Shown piece by piece: positions 15,595-24,880 of a DNA stretch of 64,000 bases (positions are counted from its first letter, which is position 1; the number at the start of each line of letters is the position of its first letter). The DNA lies in NCBI RefSeq assembly GCF_039680535.1, contig NZ_JBDKSS010000005.1, forward strand, positions 434,001 through 498,000. The letters are read 5' to 3'. This stretch comes from Parvibaculum sp039680535 (GTDB taxonomy: Bacteria; Pseudomonadota; Alphaproteobacteria; Parvibaculales; Parvibaculaceae). A model generated the notes under the pieces. The model did not search any database. It was not told where the DNA came from and worked only from the letters and a program-made list of their open reading frames with translations. Both the position numbers and the translations under genes were made by a program.

Positions 15595-16473
15595 ATGGCT
15601 GTTCTCGTCAATTCGGAAACCAAGGTCATCACCCAGGGTTTCACCGGCAAGCAGGGCACGTTCCATTCGGAGCAGGCCATCGCTTACGGCACCAAGATGG
15701 TTGGCGGCACGTCGCCGGGTAAGGGCGGCACGACGCATCTCGGCCTGCCCGTCTTCAACACGGTCGCCGAAGCTGTCGAGCGCACCGGTGCGACGGCATC
15801 CGCCATCTACGTGCCGCCGCCCTTCGCCGCCGATGCGATCCTCGAAGCGATCGACGCAGGCATCGAGCTTGCCGTCTGCATCACCGAAGGCATTCCGGTT
15901 CTCGACATGGTGCGCGTGAAGCGCGCGCTTTCGGGCTCCAGGACGCGCCTCGTCGGTCCGAACTGCCCGGGCGTCATCACGCCGGGCCAGTGCAAGATCG
16001 GCATCATGCCGGGCCACATCCACAAGCCGGGTTCGGTCGGTATTGTTTCGCGTTCCGGCACGCTTACATATGAAGCCGTTGCCCAGACGACGGCGGCCGG
16101 TCTCGGCCAGTCGACCTGCATCGGCATCGGTGGCGACCCGGTCAATGGAACGAACTTCATCGACTCGCTCGAGATGTTCCTTGCCGATCCGCAGACGGAA
16201 TCGATCATCATGATCGGTGAAATCGGCGGCACGGCCGAGGAAGAAGCAGCCGACATGATCAAGGCGTCGAAGGTGAAGAAGCCGATGGTTGGCTTCATCG
16301 CCGGCGTCACGGCCCCTCCCGGCCGCCGCATGGGCCACGCGGGCGCCATCGTGTCCGGTGGACGCGGCACCGCGGAAGCCAAGATGGAGGCCATGAAGTC
16401 GGCCGGTATCCGCGTTTCGCCCTCGCCGGCGGCACTCGGCACCACGCTGGTCGAAGTTCTGAAGGGGCTCTGA
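15595..16473 (+). CDS. sucD: Succinyl-CoA synthetase alpha subunit
   Basis: The 292-residue alpha subunit carries the CoA-binding Rossmann domain (TKVITQGFTGKQGTFHSEQA) and the phosphorylated histidine in GHAGAIVSGG near residue 246. The stretch GPNCPGVITPGQCKIGIMPG is the family hallmark. Its ATG directly follows the sucC TAA, so the two are translated together in equal amounts. A hairpin lies between its stop and sucA. Confidence 0.97.
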   Translation: MAVLVNSETKVITQGFTGKQGTFHSEQAIAYGTKMVGGTSPGKGGTTHLGLPVFNTVAEAVERTGATASAIYVPPPFAADAILEAIDAGIELAVCITEGIPVLDMVRVKRALSGSRTRLVGPNCPGVITPGQCKIGIMPGHIHKPGSVGIVSRSGTLTYEAVAQTTAAGLGQSTCIGIGGDPVNGTNFIDSLEMFLADPQTESIIMIGEIGGTAEEEAADMIKASKVKKPMVGFIAGVTAPPGRRMGHAGAIVSGGRGTAEAKMEAMKSAGIRVSPSPAALGTTLVEVLKGL

Positions 16474-16479
16474 AGAGAT

Positions 16480-16512
16480 TGCGGGACCGCAGCTCCGGCT
16501 GGCGGTCCCGCA
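16480..16512 (+). other. Hairpin between sucD and sucA without T tract
   Basis: A perfect 11-bp stem (TGCGGGACCGC, 16480-16490, with its complement at 16502-16512) has an 11-base loop. TAATAGTTG follows, so it is not a standard intrinsic terminator. It may attenuate readthrough into sucA or protect the sucCD 3' end. Confidence 0.6.
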
Positions 16513-16612
16513 TAATAGTTGTCGAGCGTGTCGAAGCCGTCCGGCTCGGGTTTCGGGCGGCAGGCAGCCTCTATCAATAGGGGGTGCGAGGGTTCTTCGC
16601 ACCGGACACCGA

Positions 16613-19552
16613 ATGAGCAATGACAGCGCCAATGAGCGCTTCGAGCGGACGTCCTTCCTTTACGGAACCAACGCAGCTTTCGTTGAAGAACTATATGCCC
16701 GCTACCAGCAGGACCCTTCGTCGGTCGATGCGGAGTGGCGCGATTTCTTCGACGGTCTCGGCGATGCGCCCGAAGATGTGCTGAAGGAGGCCAAGGGCGC
16801 CTCCTGGAAGCGGGCGGATTGGCCCGTCGCCGCCACGGGCGATCTCATCTCGGCCTTCGACGGCAACTGGGCCGCGGCCGAGGGCCCGATCAAGCAGAAG
16901 ATCAGCGAGCGCAAGGGTGGGGCGAGCGAGGCGGAAATCCGCGCCGCGACGCTCGACTCGGTGCGCGCGCTCATGATGATCCGCGCCTATCGCATTCGCG
17001 GCCATCTCGACGCCGATGTCGATCCGCTGCAGCTTCGTCCGAAGTCGGAGCATCCCGAGCTTCAGCCGGAAAGCTACGGCTTCGGCCCCGACGATCTCGA
17101 CCGTCCGATCTTCATCGACAATGTGCTCGGCCTCGAAACCGCGACCGTCCGCCAGATGCTCGACATTCTGCGCCGCACCTATTGCGGCACGATCGGCGTC
17201 GAGTTCATGCATATCGGCGATCCGGAAGAAAAGGCCTGGATTCAGGAACGCATCGAAGGCCCGGACAAGGAAGTCACCTTCACCGAGATGGGCCGCCTCG
17301 CCATTCTCGACAAGCTGATCGCCGCCGAAGGCTTCGAGCGTTTCGCAGGTATCAAATATATCGGCACCAAGCGCTTCGGCCTCGACGGCGCGGAAGCGAT
17401 GATCCCGGCGCTCGAACAGATCATCAAGCGCGGCGGCAATCTCGGCGCCAAGGAAATCGTGCTCGGCATGGCGCATCGCGGGCGCCTGAACGTGCTCGTC
17501 AACGTGATGTCGAAGTCCTATCGCGCGATCTTCCACGAGTTCAAGGGTGGTTCCGCGAATCCTGAAGACGTGGATGGCTCTGGCGACGTGAAGTATCACC
17601 TCGGCGCATCGTCGGACCGCGAGTTCGACGGCAACAAGGTGCATCTGTCGCTGACGGCCAACCCCTCGCATCTCGAAATCGTCGATCCGGTCGTGCTCGG
17701 CAAGGCGCGCGCGAAGCAGGATCAGCTTCACGACACGCAGCGCGGCTCCGTCATCCCGCTTCTCATTCATGGCGATGCCGCCTTCGCGGGTCAGGGCGTA
17801 GTTGCGGAATGTCTCGGCCTTTCGGGCCTCAAGGGGCATCGCACGGGCGGCTCGATCCATTTCATCATCAACAACCAGATCGGCTTCACCACGAGCCCGA
17901 TCTTCTCGCGCTCGTCGCCCTATCCCTCCGATGTGGCGAAGATGGTGCAGGCGCCGATCTTCCATGTGAATGGCGACGATCCGGAAGCGGTCGTTCATGC
18001 GACGAAGATCGCGACGGAATTCCGCCAGCGCTTCAACAAGCCTGTCGTCGTCGACATGTTCTGCTATCGCCGGTTCGGCCATAACGAATCCGACGAGCCG
18101 AGCTTCACCCAGCCCCTGATGTACCAGAAGATCAGGAGCCACCCGACGACGCTCGAAATCTATTCCGAAAGGCTCATCAGTCAGGGCCTCCTCACGAAGG
18201 AAGAGTTCGACCGGCGTCAGGATGCCTTCCGCGCCGAGCTCGACAAGGAACTCGAAGCCTCGAACAGCTTCCGTCCGAACAAGGCGGACTGGCTCGACGG
18301 TCGCTGGTCCGGTCTCGGCCGGGCTGAAGGCGAGGCGCAGCGCGGTGAGACCGGCGTCGAACTCGATATTCTGCGCGATGTCGGCAAGCGCCTTACCGCA
18401 GTGCCTGAAGACTTCAACGTCCACAAGACGATCCAGCGTTTCCTCGACAATCGCGCCAAGATGATCGAGACGGGCGAAGGCGTCGACTGGGGCATGGCGG
18501 AAGCGCTGGCCTTCGGCACGCTCTGCAAGGAAGGCTTCAAGGTCCGCCTCTCCGGTCAGGACTCCGAGCGCGGCACCTTCGTGCAACGCCACTCGGTTCT
18601 CAACGATCAGGAGACCGAGGAGAAGTACATCCCGCTCAACCATGTGGCCGAAGGTCAGGCGCCCTACGAAGTCATCAACTCGATGCTTTCGGAAAACGCG
18701 GTGCTCGGCTTCGAATATGGCTACAGCCTCGCCGAGCCCAACGCCCTGGTGCTCTGGGAAGCGCAATATGGCGACTTCGCCAATGGTGCGCAGGTGGTGA
18801 TCGACCAGTTCATCTCGTCGGGCGAGCGCAAGTGGCTGCGCATGTCGGGCCTCGTGATGCTTCTGCCGCACGGTTATGAAGGCGCGGGCCCCGAGCATTC
18901 CTCGGCGCGTCTCGAGCGCTATCTGCAGATGTGTGCTGAAGACAACATGCAGGTTGCGAACTGCACGACGCCGATGAACTACTTCCACATCCTGCGCCGT
19001 CAGATGCACCGGAAGTTCCGCAAGCCGCTCATCATCATGACGCCGAAGTCGCTTCTGCGTCACAAGCGCGTCGTGTCGAACATCGAGGAATTCGGGCCGG
19101 GCTCGAGCTTCCATCGCGTGCTCTGGGACGATGCGCAGCTTCTCAAGAACGAGAAGATCAAGCTCGTCAGCGACGACAAGATCAAGCGCGTCGTCATGTG
19201 CACCGGCAAGGTCTATTACGACCTCTATGAGGAGCGCGAGAAGCGCGATATCAGCGACGTCTACCTGATGCGTGTCGAGCAGCTCTATCCGTTCCCGGCG
19301 AAGTCGCTGATGACGGAGCTGGCGCGCTTCCCGCAGGCGGAAATCGTCTGGTGCCAGGAAGAGCCCAAGAACATGGGTGCCTGGACATTCATGGAACCGA
19401 ATATCGAATGGGTGCTGGGGCAGGTCGGCGCGCGTTACCGCCGTCCGCGTTACACCGGCAGGCCCGCCTCCGCGGCAACGGCGGTCGGCCTTGCGAGCAA
19501 GCATATCCAGCAACTGAATCAGCTTCTGTCGGACGCGTTGCAGATCGACTGA
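16613..19552 (+). CDS. sucA: 2-oxoglutarate dehydrogenase E1 component
   Basis: This is a 979-residue thiamine diphosphate enzyme that decarboxylates 2-oxoglutarate and passes succinyl to the lipoyl domain of SucB. The N-terminal region holds the E1o-specific FLYGTNAAFVEELYARYQQDP. Core motifs are VLGMAHRGRLNVLVNV, LIHGDAAFAGQGVVAE and the cofactor stretch HFIINNQIGFTT. The C-terminal transketolase part has LLPHGYEGAGPEHSSARLERYLQ and CQEEPKNMGAW. Length is normal. It begins 139 bases after sucD and sucB follows after 25 bases. Confidence 0.97.
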   Translation: MSNDSANERFERTSFLYGTNAAFVEELYARYQQDPSSVDAEWRDFFDGLGDAPEDVLKEAKGASWKRADWPVAATGDLISAFDGNWAAAEGPIKQKISERKGGASEAEIRAATLDSVRALMMIRAYRIRGHLDADVDPLQLRPKSEHPELQPESYGFGPDDLDRPIFIDNVLGLETATVRQMLDILRRTYCGTIGVEFMHIGDPEEKAWIQERIEGPDKEVTFTEMGRLAILDKLIAAEGFERFAGIKYIGTKRFGLDGAEAMIPALEQIIKRGGNLGAKEIVLGMAHRGRLNVLVNVMSKSYRAIFHEFKGGSANPEDVDGSGDVKYHLGASSDREFDGNKVHLSLTANPSHLEIVDPVVLGKARAKQDQLHDTQRGSVIPLLIHGDAAFAGQGVVAECLGLSGLKGHRTGGSIHFIINNQIGFTTSPIFSRSSPYPSDVAKMVQAPIFHVNGDDPEAVVHATKIATEFRQRFNKPVVVDMFCYRRFGHNESDEPSFTQPLMYQKIRSHPTTLEIYSERLISQGLLTKEEFDRRQDAFRAELDKELEASNSFRPNKADWLDGRWSGLGRAEGEAQRGETGVELDILRDVGKRLTAVPEDFNVHKTIQRFLDNRAKMIETGEGVDWGMAEALAFGTLCKEGFKVRLSGQDSERGTFVQRHSVLNDQETEEKYIPLNHVAEGQAPYEVINSMLSENAVLGFEYGYSLAEPNALVLWEAQYGDFANGAQVVIDQFISSGERKWLRMSGLVMLLPHGYEGAGPEHSSARLERYLQMCAEDNMQVANCTTPMNYFHILRRQMHRKFRKPLIIMTPKSLLRHKRVVSNIEEFGPGSSFHRVLWDDAQLLKNEKIKLVSDDKIKRVVMCTGKVYYDLYEEREKRDISDVYLMRVEQLYPFPAKSLMTELARFPQAEIVWCQEEPKNMGAWTFMEPNIEWVLGQVGARYRRPRYTGRPASAATAVGLASKHIQQLNQLLSDALQID

Positions 19553-19577
19553 GACTTCCTCTGAAAGGCGGAAAGAA

Positions 19578-20813
19578 ATGGCCACGGAAATCAAGGTGCC
19601 GGCACTCGGCGAATCGGTGACGGAAGCGACGGTCGCGCAGTGGTTCAAGCAACCCGGCGACGCCGTTTCGGTGGACGAGCCGCTGGTCGAGCTCGAAACC
19701 GACAAGGTGACGGTCGAGGTTCCGGCGCCGGCGTCCGGCGTGTTGTCGGAAATCTCGGTGAAGGTCGGCGAGACGGTTGCGATCGGCGCCATTCTCGGCG
19801 CGATCGGCGAGGGCACCGGCAAGGTCTCAGCCAAGCCCGCCGCGAAGAAGGAAGAGCCGAAGGCTGCAGCGCCCAAGCCCGCAGCGGCACCCGCGCCGAA
19901 GCCCGCGCCTGCGGCGAAAGCAGCAGCGGCCGAGGGGCTCGCGCCTTCCGTGCGCCGGATCGCCGAAGAGAACGCGCTCGACACATCGAAGATCGAAGGC
20001 ACCGGCAAGGACGGCCGCATCACCAAGGGTGACGCGCTGGAAGCGGCGGCGAAGCCTGCGGCCGCGCCCGCCGCGCCCGTTCAGGTCCGCGTTGCCACTC
20101 CCGCCGATCAGTCGGCGCGCGAGGAACGCGTCCGCATGACGCGCCTGCGCAAGACCATCGCGACGCGCCTCAAGGAAGCGCAGAACACGGCAGCCATGCT
20201 CACCACCTTCAACGAGGTGGACATGACGGCGATCATGGCACTTCGCAATCAGTACAAGGACGTCTTCGAGAAGAAGCATGGCGTTCGCCTCGGCTTCATG
20301 GGCTTCTTCGTGAAGGCCTGCATCGCGGCGCTGAAGGAAATCCCGGCGGTCAATGCCGAGATCGACGGCGACGATCTGATCTACAAGAACTACTACAATA
20401 TCGGCGTGGCGGTCGGCACGGATCGCGGCCTTGTCGTGCCGGTGGTGCGCGAAGCGCAGGAGCTTTCCTTCGCCGACATCGAAAAGACGATCAACGAATA
20501 CGGCAAGCGCGCCCGCGACGGTCACCTGAAGCTCGAAGAGCTGCAGGGCGGCACGTTCACGATCTCGAATGGCGGCGTCTACGGTTCGCTGATGTCGACG
20601 CCGATCCTCAACGCGCCGCAGTCCGGCGTGCTCGGCATGCACAAGATTCAGGAGCGCCCCGTCGCCCTCGGTGGCAAGGTCGAAATTCGACCGATGATGT
20701 ATCTGGCGCTCTCCTACGATCACCGCATCGTCGACGGCAAGGAAGCGGTGACCTTCCTCGTGCGCGTCAAGGAAGCGCTGGAAGATCCCCAGCGCCTTCT
20801 CCTCGATCTCTGA
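19578..20813 (+). CDS. sucB: 2-oxoglutarate dehydrogenase E2 (dihydrolipoyl succinyltransferase)
   Basis: This is the 411-residue core of the 2-oxoglutarate dehydrogenase complex. Domain order: lipoyl domain at 1-78 with the lipoylated Lys43 in ETDKVTVE; an Ala/Pro/Lys linker (about 82-118); the peripheral-subunit-binding domain (APSVRRIAEENALDTSKIEGTGKDG); then the catalytic domain with SYDHRIVDGKEAVTFL carrying the active-site His and Asp. AAAGGCGGAAAG lies before the ATG. It is the third part of the sucA-sucB-lpd transcript. Confidence 0.97.
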   Translation: MATEIKVPALGESVTEATVAQWFKQPGDAVSVDEPLVELETDKVTVEVPAPASGVLSEISVKVGETVAIGAILGAIGEGTGKVSAKPAAKKEEPKAAAPKPAAAPAPKPAPAAKAAAAEGLAPSVRRIAEENALDTSKIEGTGKDGRITKGDALEAAAKPAAAPAAPVQVRVATPADQSAREERVRMTRLRKTIATRLKEAQNTAAMLTTFNEVDMTAIMALRNQYKDVFEKKHGVRLGFMGFFVKACIAALKEIPAVNAEIDGDDLIYKNYYNIGVAVGTDRGLVVPVVREAQELSFADIEKTINEYGKRARDGHLKLEELQGGTFTISNGGVYGSLMSTPILNAPQSGVLGMHKIQERPVALGGKVEIRPMMYLALSYDHRIVDGKEAVTFLVRVKEALEDPQRLLLDL

Positions 20814-20850
20814 TTGTCCGTTTTAACGTCCGGTATGAAAGGCTCCCGCC

Positions 20851-22242
20851 ATGGCTGACAGTTTCGATCTCGTTGTCATCGGTGCGGGGCCCGGCGGATA
20901 TGAATGCGCGATCAAGGCCGCGCAGCTCGGCCTCAAGGTCGCCTGCGTCGAGAAGCGCGATGCACTGGGCGGCACCTGCCTCAATGTGGGCTGCATTCCC
21001 TCCAAGGCGCTTCTGCACGCGTCGGAACTTTTCGCCGAAGCGCAGCACGCCTTTCCGGGCATGGGCATCGACGTCGGTACGCCGAAGATCGACGTGAAGA
21101 AGCTCATCGCCTTCAAGGACGAGGCGGTTGACGGCAACACCAAGGGCATCGAGTTCCTCTTCAAGAAGAACAAGATCGAATGGGTGAAGGGCGAGGGCGT
21201 CATCAAGGCGCCGGGCAAGGTTCAGGTCGGCGACCGTCTGCTTGAGACGAAGAATATCGTCATCGCCACGGGCTCCGATGTTGCGCGGCTTCCGGGCATC
21301 GAGATCGACGAGAAGACAGTCGTGTCCTCGACCGGCGCTCTGATGCTCGACAAGGTACCGGGCCGGCTGCTGGTCGTCGGCGGCGGCGTCATCGGCCTTG
21401 AGCTCGGTTCCGTCTGGGGCCGGCTTGGTGCCAAGGTCACCGTGGTCGAATTCCTCAACGACATCCTTCCGGGCATGGATGGCGAAGTCGTGAAGAATTT
21501 CACGCGCATCCTCAAGAAGCAGGGCTTCGAGTTCAAGCTCGGCTCCAAGGTGACGAAGATCGACAAGGCGAAGACGGGTCTCAAGGTTTCGGTGGAGCCC
21601 GCTGCGGGCGGCGAGACGCAGATCCTCGAAGCCGATGTGGTCCTCGTCGCCATCGGTCGTGTCGCCTATACGGGCGGTCTCGGCCTCGACAATGTCGGCG
21701 TCAAGACGGACAAGCGCGGTCGCGTCGAAGTCGATCAGCATTTCAAGACCAACGTCGATGGCATCTATGCGATCGGCGATGTGATCGCCGGCCCCATGCT
21801 CGCGCACAAGGCCATGGAAGAAGGCGTCGCGCTTGCCGAGCAGCTCGCCGGCCATTGGGGCCATGTGAATTACGATGTCATTCCCGGTGTCGTTTACACC
21901 GCGCCCGAAGTCGCCTCTGTGGGCAAGACGGAAGAACAGCTCAAGGCCGATGGCGTCGAATATAACGCGGGCAAGTTCCCCTTCACGGCGAATGGCCGCG
22001 CCAAGGCGAACAAGACGACCGATGGCTTCGTCAAGATTCTGGCCGACAAGACGACCGACCGCATCCTCGGCGTTCACATCATCGGCGCCAATGCGGGCGA
22101 GATGATCCAGGAAGCCGTGGTGGCGATGGAGTTCTCCGGCAGTTCCGAGGACATCGCGCGCATGTGCTTTGCCCATCCGACGCTGTCGGAAGCGGTGAAG
22201 GAAGCGGCGCTCGCGGTCACGGGTTCGCCGATCCATATGTGA
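20851..22242 (+). CDS. lpd: Dihydrolipoyl dehydrogenase (E3)
   Basis: The 463-residue flavoprotein reoxidises the dihydrolipoyl groups of SucB with NAD+. The FAD motif is VVIGAGPGGYECAIKAAQLG, the redox-active disulphide is GGTCLNVGCIPSKALLH, the NAD motif is LLVVGGGVIGLELGSVWGRLG, and the catalytic His-Glu dyad is in HPTLSEAVKEAAL. It sits 37 bases after sucB, so it is the E3 dedicated to, or shared from, this complex. It is convergent with xerC, 15 bases away. Confidence 0.97.
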   Translation: MADSFDLVVIGAGPGGYECAIKAAQLGLKVACVEKRDALGGTCLNVGCIPSKALLHASELFAEAQHAFPGMGIDVGTPKIDVKKLIAFKDEAVDGNTKGIEFLFKKNKIEWVKGEGVIKAPGKVQVGDRLLETKNIVIATGSDVARLPGIEIDEKTVVSSTGALMLDKVPGRLLVVGGGVIGLELGSVWGRLGAKVTVVEFLNDILPGMDGEVVKNFTRILKKQGFEFKLGSKVTKIDKAKTGLKVSVEPAAGGETQILEADVVLVAIGRVAYTGGLGLDNVGVKTDKRGRVEVDQHFKTNVDGIYAIGDVIAGPMLAHKAMEEGVALAEQLAGHWGHVNYDVIPGVVYTAPEVASVGKTEEQLKADGVEYNAGKFPFTANGRAKANKTTDGFVKILADKTTDRILGVHIIGANAGEMIQEAVVAMEFSGSSEDIARMCFAHPTLSEAVKEAALAVTGSPIHM

Positions 22243-22257
22243 TCGGCAGGCCGGGGC

Positions 22258-23250
22258 TCAGTGCCCCGCGCGTGGATGCGCCTTGTCGTAGACCTCGAGC
22301 AGCCGCTGGCTGTCGACCTCGGTATACATCTGCGTGGTCGAAAGACTGGCATGGCCCAGCAATTCCTGAATGGTCCGGAGATCGCCGCCGCCCGCGAGGA
22401 GATGCGTCGCGAAGCTGTGGCGCAGCGCGTGGGGCGTTACCGTATCGGCGAGGCCGAGCTTGCGGCGGAGCTGGATGACGGCTTCGCGCACGATGCGTTG
22501 ATCGACGCGCTTGCCGCGCGCGCCGACGAACAATGGATCGTCAGGCGTCAGGCCGAAAGGGCATAGCCGCACATATTCGTCCACGGCTTCGCGCGCGACG
22601 GCGAGCACTGGCACCATGCGTTCTTTCCGGCCCTTGCCGATGACGCGCAGCGTGTCGCGCAGCGGCGCCTCCCCGCGGTTGAGCGAAAGCGCTTCCGCGA
22701 TGCGGAGCCCGCAGCCATATAGCAGCGTCAGAATGGCGGCGTTGCGTGCGGCGATCCAGGGCGCGCCTTCGCGCGCGTTCGCCTCGTCGATCAGGTTGAG
22801 GGCGGCATCAGGCGTCAGTGGCTTCGGGATCGCATGCGGGATCTTCGGCGAGCGCAGCGCGGTGATCGCTGCGTTGGACACGATGCCCGCACGATCGAGA
22901 AAGCGGAAGAAGGAGCGGATGCTGGAGAGCGCGCGAGCGAGGCTCCGGCTTTGCAGGCCCTCGTTGCGCCGCAGTGTCAGAAATGCGCGGAAGTCGCGCA
23001 GCTGGAGCTTCCGCAGCGCGTCCAGATCGGCGGGGCCGCCGAGGTGATCGGTGAGGAATTCGAAAAAGCGGGTGAGGTCGCGCAGGTAGTTCACGAGCGT
23101 CGCCGGGCTTGCGCGGCGCTCTGCCATCAGATGCGAATACCAGGAACGAAACTCGAGGCGCAGGTCGGAGGCGGCGGCGATCGATGCGGCCGCCTCGTCG
23201 GGCGTGGGCGCGAGAACGCCCGTCAGAGATCCGGCGGAAGCTCGAGCCAT
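22258..23250 (-). CDS. xerC: Tyrosine site-specific recombinase XerC
   Basis: The 330-residue recombinase works with XerD at dif to resolve chromosome dimers before division. The SAM-like N-terminal domain spans about residues 25-120. Catalytic residues are visible: Arg in YGCGLRIAEAL, Lys in GKGRKERMVP, His-x-x-Arg in TPHALRHSFATHLL, His in LLGHASLSTTQ, and the nucleophile Tyr in MYTEVDSQRL. The stretch RDLTRFFEFL and the C-terminal DKAHPRA are typical of XerC rather than phage integrases. It overlaps the upstream DUF484 gene by 28 bases, a linkage seen in many Proteobacteria. Confidence 0.94.
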   Translation of the reverse strand: MARASAGSLTGVLAPTPDEAAASIAAASDLRLEFRSWYSHLMAERRASPATLVNYLRDLTRFFEFLTDHLGGPADLDALRKLQLRDFRAFLTLRRNEGLQSRSLARALSSIRSFFRFLDRAGIVSNAAITALRSPKIPHAIPKPLTPDAALNLIDEANAREGAPWIAARNAAILTLLYGCGLRIAEALSLNRGEAPLRDTLRVIGKGRKERMVPVLAVAREAVDEYVRLCPFGLTPDDPLFVGARGKRVDQRIVREAVIQLRRKLGLADTVTPHALRHSFATHLLAGGGDLRTIQELLGHASLSTTQMYTEVDSQRLLEVYDKAHPRAGH

Positions 23251-23963
23251 CGACGCACGCAGCGCTCCACGACACGGCCCAGGAATTCGAGAAGGTCGGC
23301 CGCCTGTTCGGGATGGAACTGTTCCGGCTCGAAGCCGCCAAGCGCGAGCAGGCCGGGCGGTGACACGCGCGAGAATTCGAGCCTGACAAGGGCTTCCGAC
23401 TGCACCTCGTCGGCGAGGTGGTTGTAGAGGCCGCGGCTGCCGCGCACATTGGCGACGAGGCGATAGGGCACGGTGCCGCCCATCATGCGGGCGACGCCGC
23501 CCGGTTCGAGCACACGCACGCTGCGCACGCCGATGGCCGAGACGCCATTCGTCGTTTCGATGCAGATCGCGGCGGCGCGCGAGCCGAGCATGCGGGCGAG
23601 GCCGTCCGGCGACGTGATGAAGTCGATCAGGTGCTCGAAGTCGCGCGCATCGAGAAGGGCGAGCGCGGCCTGATGCACCTGTTCGCGGGCAAGGCTGTTC
23701 AGCGACGAAGCCTCGATCAGGTCCGACTGGATGTCGCGCAGGGTGCGAACCTGATTCTGGAGCTTGCCGATGATGAACTGCTGCATGTCGACCACATTGT
23801 GGCCTTCCATGCGGGCCGGCGCGAGAGCCGCAACCAGCTCCGGATCGTTGGCCAGAAAGTCGGGATGCGCCAACAGGTAGTCCCGCACCTGGGCCACGGA
23901 AAGGCTCGGCTCGGAACGCCTGATACGCTGCTCGGCTTCGTTGCGGTCGTTATAGTGGCTCAT
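23223..23963 (-). CDS. DUF484-family GAF-like protein
   Basis: The 246-residue protein belongs to the DUF484 family usually found upstream of xerC. The N-terminal motif VRDYLLAHPDFLANDPELVAAL is the family signature, followed by a coiled-coil stretch (QFIIGKLQNQVRTLRDIQSDLIEAS) and a GAF-like domain ending in LLALGGFEPEQFHPEQAADLLEFLGRVVERCVRRWL. No catalytic residues are evident, and the biochemical role of the family is unknown to me. The gene overlaps xerC, so they are translationally coupled. Confidence 0.9.
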   Translation of the reverse strand: MSHYNDRNEAEQRIRRSEPSLSVAQVRDYLLAHPDFLANDPELVAALAPARMEGHNVVDMQQFIIGKLQNQVRTLRDIQSDLIEASSLNSLAREQVHQAALALLDARDFEHLIDFITSPDGLARMLGSRAAAICIETTNGVSAIGVRSVRVLEPGGVARMMGGTVPYRLVANVRGSRGLYNHLADEVQSEALVRLEFSRVSPPGLLALGGFEPEQFHPEQAADLLEFLGRVVERCVRRWLELPPDL

Positions 23964-24005
23964 GGCGTCGGACTACCTTCAACTGGCTTGTCTGTTTGTC
24001 GTGTT

Positions 24006-24036
24006 CCGGGGCAAGCCCGTGCCCAAAGTGCCCCGG
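24006..24036 (-). other. Hairpin between the aldolase gene and DUF484
   Basis: A 7-bp stem (CCGGGGC, 24006-24012, with GCCCCGG at 24030-24036) lies just after the aldolase stop. There is no T tract on the minus strand, so it may only weakly separate the aldolase from the DUF484-xerC unit. Confidence 0.4.
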
Positions 24037-24041
24037 AGGTC

Positions 24042-24695
24042 TTAGAGAATCTTCTGTCCCGTCTTCTTCCAGTCGGCGAGGAACTGTTCGAGCCCCTTGT
24101 CGGTCAGCGGATGGGCCGCAAGCCCGCGCAGGACCGCCGGCGGAACCGTCGCGACGTCGGCGCCAACCAGAGCCGCGTCCTTCACATGGTTCGCGGTGCG
24201 GATCGAGGCGGCGAGAATTTGGGTCTTGAAGTCGTAATTATCGTAGATGGTGCGGATTTCTTCGATCAGCTCCATGCCGTCGAGATTGATGTCGTCGAGG
24301 CGGCCGATGAATGGTGAAATGAATGTTGCACCGGCCTTGGCGGCGAGCAGCGCCTGATTCGCGGAGAAGCAGAGGGTGACGTTCACCATCGTGCCTTCGC
24401 TTGTCAGCGTCTTGCAGGTCTTGAGGCCGGCCCAGGTCAGCGGCACCTTCACGGCGATATTCTTGGCGATCTTGGCGAGGAAGCGGCCTTCCTTGAGCAT
24501 TTCATCGGCGTCGAGGGCCGTCACCTCGGCGCTGACCGGCCCGTCGACGATTCCGCAGATTTCCTCGACGACTTCGAGGAAGTTGCGGCCGGACTTGGCA
24601 ATCAGGGAGGGATTGGTGGTCACGCCATCCAGGAGGCCGGTGGCGGCCAGATCCTTGATTTCGGCGATATCGGCGGTGTCGACAAAAAACTTCAT
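24042..24695 (-). CDS. Fructose-6-phosphate aldolase / small transaldolase
   Basis: The 217-residue TIM-barrel enzyme starts MKFFVDTADIAEIKDLAATGLLDGVTTNPSL, the hallmark of the short transaldolase (TalC/MipB/Fsa) group. The Schiff-base lysine is K83 in VKVPLTW. The family contains both true transaldolases and fructose-6-phosphate aldolases. A Tyr or Phe at the discriminating position cannot be assigned with confidence by eye, so I leave the symbol open. I start at 24695, because upstream sequence in the longer frame to 24803 lacks homology. Confidence 0.92.
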   Translation of the reverse strand: MKFFVDTADIAEIKDLAATGLLDGVTTNPSLIAKSGRNFLEVVEEICGIVDGPVSAEVTALDADEMLKEGRFLAKIAKNIAVKVPLTWAGLKTCKTLTSEGTMVNVTLCFSANQALLAAKAGATFISPFIGRLDDINLDGMELIEEIRTIYDNYDFKTQILAASIRTANHVKDAALVGADVATVPPAVLRGLAAHPLTDKGLEQFLADWKKTGQKIL

Positions 24696-24880
24696 TTGTG
24701 GGGCTTTGCTCTTGAGGCGATTACGGTCGCTTATGTCAGTCCAGTAGAGGTCGCGGCGCAACCGTCTTTTTTCTTTTTTTGCCCATTGGAGGGTCAGGTG
24801 CAAGTCGCGACGTTCCGCTTGCTTTATCAGGTATTACACTGTCGCGTCGCCTTTGAACTTTCCTCCCCGAAGTAGAGCGG

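Noticed and set aside
14407..16632. 741-codon minus-strand frame opposite sucC and sucD
   Set aside because: Same antisense shadow effect; no domain, no ribosome site.
16691..20026. Very long minus-strand open frame (over 1100 codons) opposite sucA and sucB
   Set aside because: It mirrors the codon structure of the plus-strand genes; high third-position GC keeps the antisense frame open. The product has no recognisable domain.
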